From Pseudomonadales bacterium (GTDB lineage Bacteria; Pseudomonadota; Gammaproteobacteria; Pseudomonadales; Azotimanducaceae): 64,000 nucleotides of DNA. Under the pieces are notes generated by a model that was not told the origin of the DNA, ran no database searches, and saw only the letters and a program-made list of their open reading frames with translations. Location: positions 186,001 to 250,000 of the forward strand of contig JACKNX010000004.1 of assembly GCA_024234635.1 (NCBI GenBank), given 5' to 3'. Below, piece by piece: positions 27,201 through 36,293 of this stretch. Within the stretch, counting starts at the first letter, position 1. Each line of letters opens with the position of its first letter. The position numbers and the translations under genes were made by a program.

Positions 27201-29404
27201 CGGAGCGGATCATCGCGCTGACGCGCCACCGCCGCCGGCAGGTCACTGCGCCAGCGTAGCGCTCCGCCCTGCGCCGTGCTGACCACTCGCACCCCTGCTC
27301 GCCGGTAGCGCGCGACGACACGCGGATGCGGATGTCCATAGCGACTGAAGCGCGCCGTGCTGATCAACGCAATGCGGGGACGCAACAGACGAATAAACGC
27401 ATTCGACGACGAGGAAGCACTACCGTGGTGTGGCACCAGAAGGACCTCCAGCCTGCCTTGCAGCACCTCGCCCGCAGCGCGCGCCGTTGCCACTTCCAGG
27501 TCACGTCCGGCATCGCCGGTCAGCAGTACCGCGTGGCGTCCATTGTCCACCAGCAGAACACAGGATCGGTCGTTGGTGGTCGACGCGTTCCGCAACCTGT
27601 TGCCCGCTACCGGAATGAAGTCGACACCATTCCACCGCCAGGGAGGCAGTTCATGGCAGTCCTGGTCCGCGCCGGTGCCGGCACTGCCGGCAATTGCGGC
27701 GTGCGGAAAGCGTTGCGCCAAACTGCCGACGCCGCCGGCGTGGTCATCATCCGGGTGCGAGATCAGCAACAGGGTCGGCTGTGAGTTGGGCAGCGAGGCC
27801 AGACTCGGTGCCACGATCCGCTCTCCGGCATCAACGCCTGCCGCGCCGGGACCTGCGTCATACACCAGCGTGCGATCACGTGTTTCGACGATGGCTGCGC
27901 TGCCCTGCCCGACATCCAGGACGGTGAGCCTGAACTCACCCTCGGGCAGACGTGGCCAGCCGGGGGTAAACGCCAGCAGCCAGCAACCCGTGAGCAACAC
28001 ACGCACGCGCCGGGAAAGCGGCAGCAAGAGCGCAGCACCGGCTGCGAGTGTGACCACCGATGCCGTGTTACGTGTCGGGGTGAACAACCATACCGGCTGG
28101 ACAGCGAGCCAGGATAACGCAGCGAGCACCCCGTCCAGCGCCACATCCGCCGCCCGGACACACAGATTCGCGAGTTGGCTCGACAGCCCCGAGACCAGGC
28201 AACCCACCAGCAGTGGCGGCACTACCGCAAGACTCACCAGAGGTACGGCAAACAGGTTGGCGAGCGCGGCCACTGGCGCCATTGATCCCGTCAAAACGAT
28301 GAGCAAGGGTGACAATCCCGGCAGCAGCAGGCACTGCATGCGACAGACATCGCGCACACGGCGCAAGCTCGCGGGCGCGCTGACGCGGTTCGCGAACGCA
28401 GCCGTCAGGACCGCTACCGCGCCAAACGACAACCACAGCCCCAGACTCAGGAGGCTGAGCGGCGCCCAGCCGACTATCAGGAGGAAGACGCCGGCAAGCA
28501 GATGCCAGGGATCCACGCGGCGACCGCCCAGGCGCAGCAGGGATGCCGTGGCAAGCAGCGTTACGGCGCGCAGTGCCGGCACCTCGCCGCCGCTCAGCCA
28601 GGCATACCCCACGGCTGACACGCCGGCGGTGACGAGCCCCGCATGATGGGCGCGCAGGCGTGGCATGCGGCTCAGCAGAAGCCTCCCCGCGAGCGCGCCA
28701 GGCAGAAAGCCCAGCGCGGCCACCAGCGAGACGTGCAACCCGGAAACCACCAGCAAATGCACGGTTCCCGTGCGACGCAGCAGGGACCACTGGTGGTCGG
28801 AGATTCCAACCTTGTCACCAATTGCCAGCGCGGTCAGAACACCCGCGTGCTTCCGTTCCTGAAGTAGCAAGCGCACGGTGGTTCTGGCGCGTTCCAGCGG
28901 CGTCCCCGGTGCAGACGCGAGGAGACTGGCGTTGCGAACCCGGCCCGTACCGTGGATCCCGCGGGAAAACAGCCACCGCTCGTAGTCGAAAGGCGCGGGA
29001 TTGACCGTACCGCTGGGCGGTCGCACCCTGGCGGTAACCGCCCAGTGCTCGTGCGGCTGTGGCGAGCCGGCATCAGGAGGCCAGCTCAACCGCAGGCGGT
29101 GGCCGCGATGGAGTCGGCACGCGGTATCGCTGCCGGATTGCTCTCCCCGAGCCGTGTCCACGACCTCCACCTCGGCCGTTTGCCAGGGCCGTGCTGCCTG
29201 CCAGGGGACAACCAGCAGGGGGCGCACGACGATATCGACGGTATCGTCCCGGCAGGCGTCCAGACGCCAGCTGACCATGCGCGCATGTTCGACGAACACG
29301 AAGCTCGCGGTCAGCACCAGGACCACAGCCAGGATGAACGCACGAAAATGCCGGCGGCGTGAAGGCGTCAATCGCGGTGTAACAGGCTTGCAGGCATAAT
29401 CCAT
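27173..29404 (-). CDS. comEC: DNA internalization-related competence protein ComEC/Rec2
   Basis: Inner-membrane channel for uptake of single-stranded DNA in natural transformation, 743 residues. Order: N-terminal membrane helix (~25-42), periplasmic OB-like domain (~45-170), the competence domain of multiple membrane helices (~195-480), and a C-terminal metallo-beta-lactamase-like domain with ISHPDDDHAGG (~585), probably the nuclease that degrades the second strand. The RRTGTVHLLVVSGLHVSLVAALG segment is diagnostic. The ATG at 29404 is only two bases from the divergent DUF2062 start, so a later start is possible. Together with pilZ it hints at, but does not prove, natural competence. Confidence 0.93.
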   Translation of the reverse strand: MDYACKPVTPRLTPSRRRHFRAFILAVVLVLTASFVFVEHARMVSWRLDACRDDTVDIVVRPLLVVPWQAARPWQTAEVEVVDTARGEQSGSDTACRLHRGHRLRLSWPPDAGSPQPHEHWAVTARVRPPSGTVNPAPFDYERWLFSRGIHGTGRVRNASLLASAPGTPLERARTTVRLLLQERKHAGVLTALAIGDKVGISDHQWSLLRRTGTVHLLVVSGLHVSLVAALGFLPGALAGRLLLSRMPRLRAHHAGLVTAGVSAVGYAWLSGGEVPALRAVTLLATASLLRLGGRRVDPWHLLAGVFLLIVGWAPLSLLSLGLWLSFGAVAVLTAAFANRVSAPASLRRVRDVCRMQCLLLPGLSPLLIVLTGSMAPVAALANLFAVPLVSLAVVPPLLVGCLVSGLSSQLANLCVRAADVALDGVLAALSWLAVQPVWLFTPTRNTASVVTLAAGAALLLPLSRRVRVLLTGCWLLAFTPGWPRLPEGEFRLTVLDVGQGSAAIVETRDRTLVYDAGPGAAGVDAGERIVAPSLASLPNSQPTLLLISHPDDDHAGGVGSLAQRFPHAAIAGSAGTGADQDCHELPPWRWNGVDFIPVAGNRLRNASTTNDRSCVLLVDNGRHAVLLTGDAGRDLEVATARAAGEVLQGRLEVLLVPHHGSASSSSNAFIRLLRPRIALISTARFSRYGHPHPRVVARYRRAGVRVVSTAQGGALRWRSDLPAAVARQRDDPLRYWSPRDST

Positions 29405-29406
29405 TC

Positions 29407-29964
29407 ATGCCGCGCAACCGCTTCAAACGCTATCTCCCGACGCCTGAGAAGCTGCGCGAGATTTCCGTCTTACGCCCCCTGGGCAATCTCCTGTACAACG
29501 AAGACCTGTGGCATCTGAATCGTCGCTCAGCCGCCGGCGCTGCCTTCATCGGTCTGTTCTGCGCATTCCTGCCCATACCGTTCCAGATGGTACCGGCAGC
29601 CGTTCTGGCGCTGCTGTTCCGCTGCAATCTGCCCATCAGCGTGGCGCTGGTGTGGATTACCAATCCAGTGACGATGCCACCCATGTTCTACTTCGCCTAC
29701 CGGCTGGGTGCGTGGCTTCTCGGTCATCAGACATCGGTGACATCCGTTCATCTCACGTGGGAGTGGCTCGGCTCCAACCTCGTCAACGTGGGGTACCCCC
29801 TGCTGTTCGGGTCGCTCGTCTGTGGCTGGGTGCTCGGTGTAACCGCCTTCGTGGTGGTGCGGGTGACCTGGCGTCTGCACGTAGTCTCGCGCTGGCGACA
29901 GCGGCGCGCCCTGCGCAAGGCCCGCGCTGCGGTCCGCCTGAGTAAGCCGTCAGAACCCGTGTAG
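29407..29964 (+). CDS. DUF2062 domain-containing membrane protein
   Basis: 185-residue protein with the family's conserved N-terminus (MPRNRFKRYLPTPEKLRE...LWHLNRRSAAGAAFIGLFCAFLPIPFQM) and ITNPVTMPPMFYFAY motif. Three hydrophobic segments lie at ~44-75, ~80-105 and ~125-155, followed by a basic tail. It is divergent from comEC in other gammaproteobacteria too. Its 3' end overlaps lolE by 15 bases on the opposite strand. Function unknown; some members are annotated next to glycosyltransferases. Confidence 0.87.
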   Translation: MPRNRFKRYLPTPEKLREISVLRPLGNLLYNEDLWHLNRRSAAGAAFIGLFCAFLPIPFQMVPAAVLALLFRCNLPISVALVWITNPVTMPPMFYFAYRLGAWLLGHQTSVTSVHLTWEWLGSNLVNVGYPLLFGSLVCGWVLGVTAFVVVRVTWRLHVVSRWRQRRALRKARAAVRLSKPSEPV

Positions 29965-31149
29965 ACCTTCCACGGGATGCACGTCGCGGGCGCGACGGGC
30001 CGGCAGCCAGGCGGCAAGCAGACAGATGGCGCCTGACAGGGCACCGACGATGGCGAGATCCATTGGCAGGATGGAGACGGGGATCGTTGCGTAGTAGGTG
30101 CCTTCCAGGAACCGCACGCCGAACATCCCTTCCAGTACGCCAACGACGGCGTTGATCCGCAGCGCCGTCCAGACCCCAAACAACAGCCCGGCGCCGATAC
30201 CCGCCAGGCCGATCAGCAAGCCCTGCCACAGGAAGATGCGGGACACCGTCGTGGCCCTGGCGCCCATGGTGCGCAGAATCGCTATGGCAGCGGATTTTTC
30301 ACGGATCAACATGACTTGTCCGGAGACGATATTGAATGCGGCAACCGCAACCACCAGGCTGAGCAGAACAAACATCATGGCTTTTTCGAGCTGTACCGCC
30401 CGGAACAGATCCCCGTAGCGATCGGTCCAGTCACTCACCGGCCGGGACGGGTCGCGCAGCCGAAGTTCACTCACCAGCGTCGGTGCAAGCATCGGCTCGG
30501 TGAGCCGCAGTTGCACGCCGTGTTCTCCGCTTGAGCGCACAAGGGAGGCCGGCACATCGTCCAGCCGCACGATGGCAAGGCCGTAGTCCAGTTCAGAGCC
30601 GAGCTGGAAAGTGCCCGTCAGTTCGTAATGCAGGCTCACAGGACGCACCGCGCCCTCGTCGCTTCCGGCTGCGGTCACCGTTACCCGATCGCGACTCCTC
30701 AGGCCGACGTGACGCGCCAGCGGTGCCCCCAGCACGATGCGTCCCGGCGCCTCGAGCAGGTTGCTCATCGAGCCGGTTGCCATGTTTGCATCCACTTCGG
30801 CCATTGCACCGATACCGTCAGCATCCACACCGAGCAGCGTCACCGGTTGTACATCGGCGCCCCGCCCGACCATGGCGGTGGTTTCGAAGTATCGGAATGC
30901 GGCGCTGATGCGCGCATCACCAACCAGTGCTTCGGGCAGTTCCGTCGCTCCGTCGAGCACCACGTGTGGAATGGCGCGAAGCAACCGTTCGCGCAGTTCC
31001 TGGTCAAAACCGTTCATCACGCTCACAACAACCGTGAGTACCAGCACGCCCAGGAACAGTCCGACGACCGACACCCAGGTAATGAAGGAAACGTAGCCAC
31101 GGCGCCCCGTGCGCAGGTAACGCAGCGCGATGTCCAGCGCTACGTTCAC
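29950..31149 (-). CDS. lolE: Lipoprotein-releasing ABC transporter permease (LolE-like)
   Basis: 399-residue membrane subunit of LolCDE, which extracts outer-membrane lipoproteins from the inner membrane and hands them to LolA. N-terminal helix after LDIALRYLRTGRRGYVSFITWVSVVGLFLGV, a ~200-residue periplasmic MacB-like domain (~45-265), then three helices of the FtsX core (~275-390) with KSAAIAILRTMGA. The start is GTG 31149, overlapping the lolD stop (GTGA); the open frame continues upstream inside lolD without family similarity. LolC versus LolE is assigned by position only. Confidence 0.9.
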   Translation of the reverse strand: MNVALDIALRYLRTGRRGYVSFITWVSVVGLFLGVLVLTVVVSVMNGFDQELRERLLRAIPHVVLDGATELPEALVGDARISAAFRYFETTAMVGRGADVQPVTLLGVDADGIGAMAEVDANMATGSMSNLLEAPGRIVLGAPLARHVGLRSRDRVTVTAAGSDEGAVRPVSLHYELTGTFQLGSELDYGLAIVRLDDVPASLVRSSGEHGVQLRLTEPMLAPTLVSELRLRDPSRPVSDWTDRYGDLFRAVQLEKAMMFVLLSLVVAVAAFNIVSGQVMLIREKSAAIAILRTMGARATTVSRIFLWQGLLIGLAGIGAGLLFGVWTALRINAVVGVLEGMFGVRFLEGTYYATIPVSILPMDLAIVGALSGAICLLAAWLPARRARDVHPVEGLHGF

Positions 31150-31850
31150 GACGTAAGCCGCCCGTTTTCCAGCCTGACAATGCGATCGACGCCTGCCGTG
31201 ACATTCGCATCGTGCGTCGCGAGAAGAATTCCGACACCGCTCGTGCGGCACAGCGAGCGCATCAGCTCGAGTACGTGCGCCGCGTTGTCTGCATCGAGGT
31301 TGCCCGTGGGTTCGTCCGCCAGGATCAGGGCCGGCTGGGTCACCAGTGCCCTGGCGACAGCCACGCGCTGCCGCTCGCCTCCCGAAAGCTGCGCGGGCCT
31401 GTGCGTCGCCCTGTCGGTGAGCCCCACGGCCCCCAGCATGTCCGCCGCGCGCGCCAGGGCATCACGACGCGGCATGTCCGCAAGCCGCAACGGCATGGCG
31501 ACATTCTCCAGCGCTGAAAATTCAGGCAGCAGGTGATGCATCTGATAGACGAACCCCAGGTGGCGGTTGCGAATCGCCGCCCGGCCGTCCTGATCGGCAC
31601 CGGATACATCACAGCCGCGAATGCGCACACTGCCACTGTCCGCATCGTCCAATCCCGCCAGGATGTGCAGTAACGTGCTCTTGCCCGAACCGCTGCGGCC
31701 GACCAGGGCCACCAGTTCGCCAGCATGTATGGTGAGATCAACCCCATCGAGTACATGAACGCGAGCCGCACCCTGCTGATACCGGCGGACTATTCCCGTT
31801 GCCATCAGTGCGTGCACGACTGGCTCGCCGCCGCTCCTATGCTCATTCAT
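31146..31850 (-). CDS. lolD: Lipoprotein-releasing ABC transporter ATP-binding protein
   Basis: ATPase of LolCDE. 234 residues from the ATG at 31850, which overlaps the upstream permease stop by eight bases; a further ATG at 31808 is possible. Walker A GRSGSGKSTLLH, Q-loop YQMHHLLPEFSALENV, signature LSGGERQR, Walker B ALILADEPTGNLD and the switch His in LATHD are all present. The motif order is normal for the MacB/LolD subfamily. Confidence 0.96.
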   Translation of the reverse strand: MNEHRSGGEPVVHALMATGIVRRYQQGAARVHVLDGVDLTIHAGELVALVGRSGSGKSTLLHILAGLDDADSGSVRIRGCDVSGADQDGRAAIRNRHLGFVYQMHHLLPEFSALENVAMPLRLADMPRRDALARAADMLGAVGLTDRATHRPAQLSGGERQRVAVARALVTQPALILADEPTGNLDADNAAHVLELMRSLCRTSGVGILLATHDANVTAGVDRIVRLENGRLTS

Positions 31851-33111
31851 GGGCAAGCACCGCCACGGGCCTGAGGCGCGTCGCGCGCCAGGCGGGATAG
31901 AGGGATGCGGCAACCAGCAGAATCAGTGTCACCACCGCAATCGTCAGGATATCGTCTCCGCGGATATCCACCGGCAGATAGCCGATGAAGTATTGACTCA
32001 TGAGATCGCGCCCGCTGCCCGAGGCCAGCGCCGACACGAGATCGGGCAGCGTGCGCGTCAGCAACGCGCCTGCAAGCAGACCGCCAAGCAGCCCGACGCC
32101 GCCGAGGCAAAGGCCGAGAATCAGGAAGATCCACAGCACATTGGCCGTGCCACTACCCATGCTGCGCAGAATGGCGATATCGCCACGCTTCTGATCCACC
32201 ACCATCATCAACCCCGATACCAGATTGAACGCGGCCACGCCGACGAGAAAGGACAGGAGCACAAACATGGTCAGCTTCTGGGTGACAATGGCCTGGTAAA
32301 GATTGCCCTGCACCCGTTGCCATGGGCGCACCAGCACAGTGTCGGGGGGAAAGGCCTCAACGGCAGCCAGATAGGCAGGATCGGAATCGAACAGATCCTC
32401 GAGCCTGAGCTGATATCCCGATACGCGGTTGCCCATGCGGAACAGCCGGGACGCATCCTGTATGTTCACGAACACGCCGCGGGCGTCGAGCTCCGAATGT
32501 GTGTCCACCAGCGCGGTCACCCGGAAACTGCGTTGACGGGGCAGCAGTCCCGCTGGCGACACCGTGGGTTGAGGGACCACCAGTGCAACCGAATCGCCAA
32601 CCGAGACGCCGAGCTGACGCGCAAGACGACTGCCCAGCCAAACCTCGAAGTCGCCCGGCGCAAGGTGGGCATCGCTCACCGATAGATACTGAAACAGGTC
32701 GGAGACTGCGCCATAGCTTGCGGTATCGATGCCTGTCACCAGAGCTCCCATGACCTTGCGACCATGATTGACCAGCACTGCTTCTTCGACGACGGGCGAT
32801 ACACCACGTATACCCTCTACCTCGCGCAACGTTTCGAGCGTCTTCAGCGCGACTGTCTGCGGACGCTGGAAGTAGATGGTGGCATGGGCCGATACACCGA
32901 GGATCCGCTCCCGAAGTTCGCGTTCGAAGCCATTGACAACCGACAACACGATGACCAGTACGGCCACCGACAAAGCCAGTCCGATCACCGCCGCCGTGCT
33001 GACGACGGACAGGCCGCCCGTCCCGCCCGTCAGATAGCGCCAGGCAATCGCAGCGGCCAAACGTCGCGAGACGAGACGAGACGACAACTGAACGGCTTCA
33101 ACGGCTGGCAT
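31843..33111 (-). CDS. lolC: Lipoprotein-releasing ABC transporter permease (LolC-like)
   Basis: 422-residue first permease of the lolCDE operon. The start is the ATG at 33111 (MPAVEAVQLSSRLVSRRLAAAIAWRYL); the longer frame to 33270 runs through the repeat region and is rejected. Helix 1 at ~45-70, periplasmic domain ~75-275, C-terminal helices ~285-415, with KRGDIAILRSMG conserved before the third. A GTG/ATG overlap chain lolC-lolD-lolE makes one coupled operon, directed toward the DUF2062 gene. Confidence 0.92.
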   Translation of the reverse strand: MPAVEAVQLSSRLVSRRLAAAIAWRYLTGGTGGLSVVSTAAVIGLALSVAVLVIVLSVVNGFERELRERILGVSAHATIYFQRPQTVALKTLETLREVEGIRGVSPVVEEAVLVNHGRKVMGALVTGIDTASYGAVSDLFQYLSVSDAHLAPGDFEVWLGSRLARQLGVSVGDSVALVVPQPTVSPAGLLPRQRSFRVTALVDTHSELDARGVFVNIQDASRLFRMGNRVSGYQLRLEDLFDSDPAYLAAVEAFPPDTVLVRPWQRVQGNLYQAIVTQKLTMFVLLSFLVGVAAFNLVSGLMMVVDQKRGDIAILRSMGSGTANVLWIFLILGLCLGGVGLLGGLLAGALLTRTLPDLVSALASGSGRDLMSQYFIGYLPVDIRGDDILTIAVVTLILLVAASLYPAWRATRLRPVAVLAHE

Positions 33112-33132
33112 GGTGCCGCGCAGTGTATCAGG

Positions 33133-33159
33133 CCGCTCCGCGAGCGGCCTGATACCGGG
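33133..33159. repeat. Palindromic direct repeat, copy 1
   Basis: 27-base unit beginning CCGCTCCGCGAGCGG, itself an inverted repeat (GCCGCT/AGCGGC). The identical 27 bases recur at 33275-33301. It resembles REP-type extragenic palindromes. Confidence 0.75.
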
Positions 33160-33274
33160 CCAGGGATGGCCCGGCCGCGGCTGCGACGCAGCGCGTCGCA
33201 GACGGCGTGAGCAGGCAACGCCTGCGTCGAACGTCAGCGGGCAGGAAGCCCGATGACGTTCAGGAAACAAACCG
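33160..33274. other. Hairpin-rich spacer between the two palindromic repeats
   Basis: Further inverted repeats fill the spacer: GCGACGCAGCGCGTCGC near 33183, GCAGGCAACGCCTGC near 33211, and GAACGTCA paired with TGACGTTC around 33228-33261, enclosing CGGGC/GCCCG. No gene is supported here. The block lies between sthA and lolC, both on the minus strand, and may end the sthA transcript. Confidence 0.5.
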
Positions 33275-33301
33275 CCGCTCCGCGAGCGGCCTGATACCGG
33301 G
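33275..33301. repeat. Palindromic direct repeat, copy 2
   Basis: Identical to 33133-33159. Here the unit is enclosed by a further inverted pair AACCGCCG/CGGCGGTT (about 33269-33308), so the whole can fold into one longer hairpin 36 bases from the sthA stop. Confidence 0.75.
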
Positions 33302-33344
33302 GCGGCGGTTCACTGCGGCGGCGTCAATGGCCGTCGCGCTTGTC

Positions 33345-34775
33345 TCAGGCGACCGCTTCGCCGTCGCTGGATTCCGCGGCGAGCGCCAGGGCACCGGCTG
33401 CATCCAGCGCCGCCACACGATAACTCTCCGCGTAGGTCGGAAAATTGAAGACGTTTTCGATGAAAACGTCGATCTTCGCGCCAGTGAGCAGGCCCATCTG
33501 ACCAATGTGTACCAATTCGGTGGCGAACGAGCCGACGGTGTGAATACCGAGTACCGTGCGGTCCGGGCCCACCACCAGCTTCAGCATGCCTTCCTGCGAT
33601 TGCGCAATCTGCCCCCGGGCGATTTCTCGGAAGTTGGCACGCCCCACCACGGATCCCGGCACGCGCTGCCTGGCCTGTACTTCCGTCAAGCCGACGCTCG
33701 CCAGTTCCGGCACCGCATAGATTCCGGTGGGGATGTATTCGCTGAAACGCCCGGGATCGACGCCCAGAATATCGCAGGCCACCCGGCGTCCCTGCTCCAT
33801 CGACGCGGAGGCGAGTGACGGCGGTCCCACCACGTCGCCTGCCGCGTAGACGTGCGGTACGTTCGTCCGTCCCGCTTCGTTGACATCGATCAACTGCCGA
33901 TCGTTGACCTTGACCCCGGAGTTCTCGATGCGCAATCCGTCGAGCTGGGAAATACGGCCGAGTGCGCACAGCGCTTTGTCGGTACGGAGAACGGAGCCAT
34001 CGCGGAAGCGGCTCTCCACCTGGCTGACGCCATCCCACTGCACGCTCTGCACATCTGCCTCACCAATGAACACGCCACCGTGCTTCTCGAAATATTCGAG
34101 GAATCGCGAGGTGAGGTCCGCGTCCAGAAAGCCGAGAGGCCGAGGGTAGCGGTCGATCAGCGTGACCTGTACGCCGAGCAGCGCGAACACGGAGGCATAT
34201 TCACAGGCAATTACGCCGCCGCCCAGTACCAGCAACGTCTGTGGAAGATAGGCGAGCGACAGGATCGAATCGCTGTCGTAGATATTTTCGTGATCAATTC
34301 CCACATTGTCGGGTGTGCGCGGCCGAGAGCCCGTGGCGATGACGACGTAGTCCGAACGCACGATGGTCACGCTGCCATCGGTGTGGCGAACCCGCAACGT
34401 GTGTGAGTCCTCGAAACTGGCCCGCCCATGCAGAATGTCGATGCCGTTGCGGGTGAGCTGCGCCGACATGTACTGATCGTGCGCCTTGATGATGTGCGTC
34501 ATCTCGCCTATCAGTTCCGCCACGCCGCCCTGATAGAGGTTGCGTGCGCTCTTGAATTCCGCAAATCGCTGACCGGCGCGATAGCGCTCCATGGCCCGCT
34601 CGCGCAGCGCCTTGCTCGGAATGGTGCCCTGGTGCACGCAGGCTCCGCCAACCTCCCGCGTCTGCTCGCAGATCACCACCTTCTTGCCGGCCTTCGCAGC
34701 CTGCACGGCAGCCTTCTGGCCAGCGGGTCCCGAGCCGATGACAGCTATATCGACGGTTTGGACACGCGTTTTCAT
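33345..34775 (-). CDS. sthA: Soluble pyridine nucleotide transhydrogenase
   Basis: FAD flavoprotein that exchanges electrons between NADPH and NAD+, 476 residues. Rossmann motif IGSGPAGQKAA (~11), then GGACVHQGTIPSKALRE, where the second cysteine of the usual redox disulfide is replaced by Thr; this is the hallmark that separates SthA from lipoamide dehydrogenase and mercuric reductase. Second dinucleotide fold LVLGGGVIACEYASVFA (~180) and VYAAGDVVGPPSLAS (~310). The start is ATG 34775, overlapping the HDOD gene stop (ATGA), so the two genes are coupled. The enzyme balances NADPH, for example during fatty acid oxidation. Confidence 0.95.
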   Translation of the reverse strand: MKTRVQTVDIAVIGSGPAGQKAAVQAAKAGKKVVICEQTREVGGACVHQGTIPSKALRERAMERYRAGQRFAEFKSARNLYQGGVAELIGEMTHIIKAHDQYMSAQLTRNGIDILHGRASFEDSHTLRVRHTDGSVTIVRSDYVVIATGSRPRTPDNVGIDHENIYDSDSILSLAYLPQTLLVLGGGVIACEYASVFALLGVQVTLIDRYPRPLGFLDADLTSRFLEYFEKHGGVFIGEADVQSVQWDGVSQVESRFRDGSVLRTDKALCALGRISQLDGLRIENSGVKVNDRQLIDVNEAGRTNVPHVYAAGDVVGPPSLASASMEQGRRVACDILGVDPGRFSEYIPTGIYAVPELASVGLTEVQARQRVPGSVVGRANFREIARGQIAQSQEGMLKLVVGPDRTVLGIHTVGSFATELVHIGQMGLLTGAKIDVFIENVFNFPTYAESYRVAALDAAGALALAAESSDGEAVA

Positions 34776-35752
34776 AACACCATTGACTCCAGAGCGACGT
34801 TGATTTCGGCGGATTTTGTGAGCACGTCTTCGACGTCCTCCGGGTACAGATTCAGATGCTGCACCGCGTCGAGCTGGACCAGCGTCTCCGCCGACAATGT
34901 GTCCTGAAGCATCGCCACGGCTGCGGCGTGGCCGCACTCCACGCTGGCAACATCATCCTGGTTGGCATCGGCCTCGGCGAAGTGACCTACATAGCGGATG
35001 CACGTACCAATCAGAGGCGGCAGTTGCCATGCAGCTGTCAGCGTCTCCCCAGCTTCGCGACCAAGCACGGCCATGAGATAGCGGGCATCACCTTCCCGCA
35101 AACCGGGCTCACGGGTGCACAGCTCCACCGCGATCAATGAATCGCCGATGTTGTGCAGCAGGCCGCCGAGATAGGCGTTCTCGACGTTCCGTCGTGTCGC
35201 GCGTGCAAATTCTTTTGCCCACATGCCGGTGGCCAGACCCAGGCGCCAGGCATCGTCCATCAATTCCTGGAAACTGCCCTTGCAGGACATGGCGTTCTTC
35301 AGCGACGCCGTGAGTGCAATTTCACGAATGCGCACCATGCCCAGTCGGGCAATGGCCTGCTGCAGGGCCACAATCTCCGTCGCGCCACGAAAAGCCGGCG
35401 AATTGACGATGCGCAGCATGTGCGTGGCCAGTGACTGGTCTTTCTGGACGAGACCCGCCAGACGCGCGGCATCCTGCCCGTCATCGAGGGAGCTGGAGAG
35501 CACTTCCATCGCCACGTTGGGCAGTACCGGCAGCTTCAAGCGATGCGAGGCGATATCTGCCCGCAAGCGCTCCTCGACAGCCGCCAGTTCAGGGCTCGGA
35601 GGAGCCAGTTGTTCCGCGATCGAACCGGAAACGGCCATGCAGTTCACCCAATGCCATCCGTGGATGTTTTCAGCATAGACGAGATCCGACGACTGGCTAC
35701 CCGCCTGTGGGCCGCCCGATGACTCCGGTGATTCGAGGATGCCTGAAGCCAT
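34772..35752 (-). CDS. HDOD domain-containing protein
   Basis: 326-residue (or 288 if starting at ATG 35638) protein with one HDOD domain covering residues ~65-270, a non-catalytic relative of the HD phosphohydrolases found in bacterial signalling. Typical segments are LPVLPNVAMEVLSS, IVNSPAFRG, ALQQAIARLGMVRIREI and YLGGLLHNIGDSLIAVE (HN replaces the catalytic HD). No other domain is recognised in the ~50-residue C-terminus. It is translationally coupled to sthA, suggesting a link between a regulatory protein and NADPH balance. Role unknown. Confidence 0.85.
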   Translation of the reverse strand: MASGILESPESSGGPQAGSQSSDLVYAENIHGWHWVNCMAVSGSIAEQLAPPSPELAAVEERLRADIASHRLKLPVLPNVAMEVLSSSLDDGQDAARLAGLVQKDQSLATHMLRIVNSPAFRGATEIVALQQAIARLGMVRIREIALTASLKNAMSCKGSFQELMDDAWRLGLATGMWAKEFARATRRNVENAYLGGLLHNIGDSLIAVELCTREPGLREGDARYLMAVLGREAGETLTAAWQLPPLIGTCIRYVGHFAEADANQDDVASVECGHAAAVAMLQDTLSAETLVQLDAVQHLNLYPEDVEDVLTKSAEINVALESMVL

Positions 35753-36055
35753 TCAGGACAAGGCGCGGCTCGCGGCGCATCGCAGGTGGAAGGTCAAAAG
35801 CCACAAGGCAGGATGGGGACGCTCACCAGGCTGTTGAATGGCAGCCTGGCGGGCCAGCCGGGTATCGCTGGCCAGCAAGCGCAGCGAAAGGCCCTGCGTT
35901 AAACAAGTGGCCCACCAGATGCCGGTGACGGGAAGACAGTGGAGAAGGTTTGACGGGAATGCCTCACCGGCAGCGCCATCTCAAGGACATGAAGGGTTGA
36001 GAGGATCAGACGCGCGTCACGGTCCAGTCCTGAGCGCCCCAACGGGCGGCAGTGG
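35753..36055. other. Intergenic region between nqrM and the HDOD gene
   Basis: 303 bases without a supportable gene. An imperfect inverted repeat (CTGGCGGGCCAGC...GCTGGCCAGC, about 35846-35879) is present. The nqrM side (36000-36055) carries no clear T-tract terminator. The promoter of the HDOD-sthA pair is expected here, but I see no good hexamer pair. Confidence 0.4.
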
Positions 36056-36286
36056 TCAGAACTTCCGCTGGCGCGGCAGTTCGGAGGCGTCGTAGGTCAG
36101 CGCACTGGCTTCCGCGTTTTCGCATCTGGCCGGATTTCCGCCGCAAACCTCGCACACGGTGTCCAGGCCAAGCGACTTCATGCCGCCACAACTGCCGGCA
36201 ATGGGCTTGCGTCCGAACAACACGCCAACGGCCATGGCGCCAACCACAATCAGCATGATTAGAAAAACCAGTATCAGGGTGCTCAT
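36056..36286 (-). CDS. nqrM: NqrM-like protein (DUF539), Na+-NQR maturation factor
   Basis: 76-residue protein: N-terminal membrane helix (LILVFLIMLIVVGAMAVGVLFG, residues ~4-25), then four cysteines in GSCGGMKS...CEVCGGNPARC. This matches NqrM, which in Vibrio delivers iron for the cysteine-bound Fe centre of Na+-NQR. It follows apbE by seven bases, as in nqr operons, but no nqrA-F genes are in the window. The pair is therefore detached from its usual operon, or serves a complex encoded elsewhere. Confidence 0.88.
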   Translation of the reverse strand: MSTLILVFLIMLIVVGAMAVGVLFGRKPIAGSCGGMKSLGLDTVCEVCGGNPARCENAEASALTYDASELPRQRKF

Positions 36287-36293
36287 GGGCGCC

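Noticed and set aside
33112..33270. Longer LolC start at 33270
   Set aside because: The extension runs through the palindromic repeat block and has no similarity to permeases.
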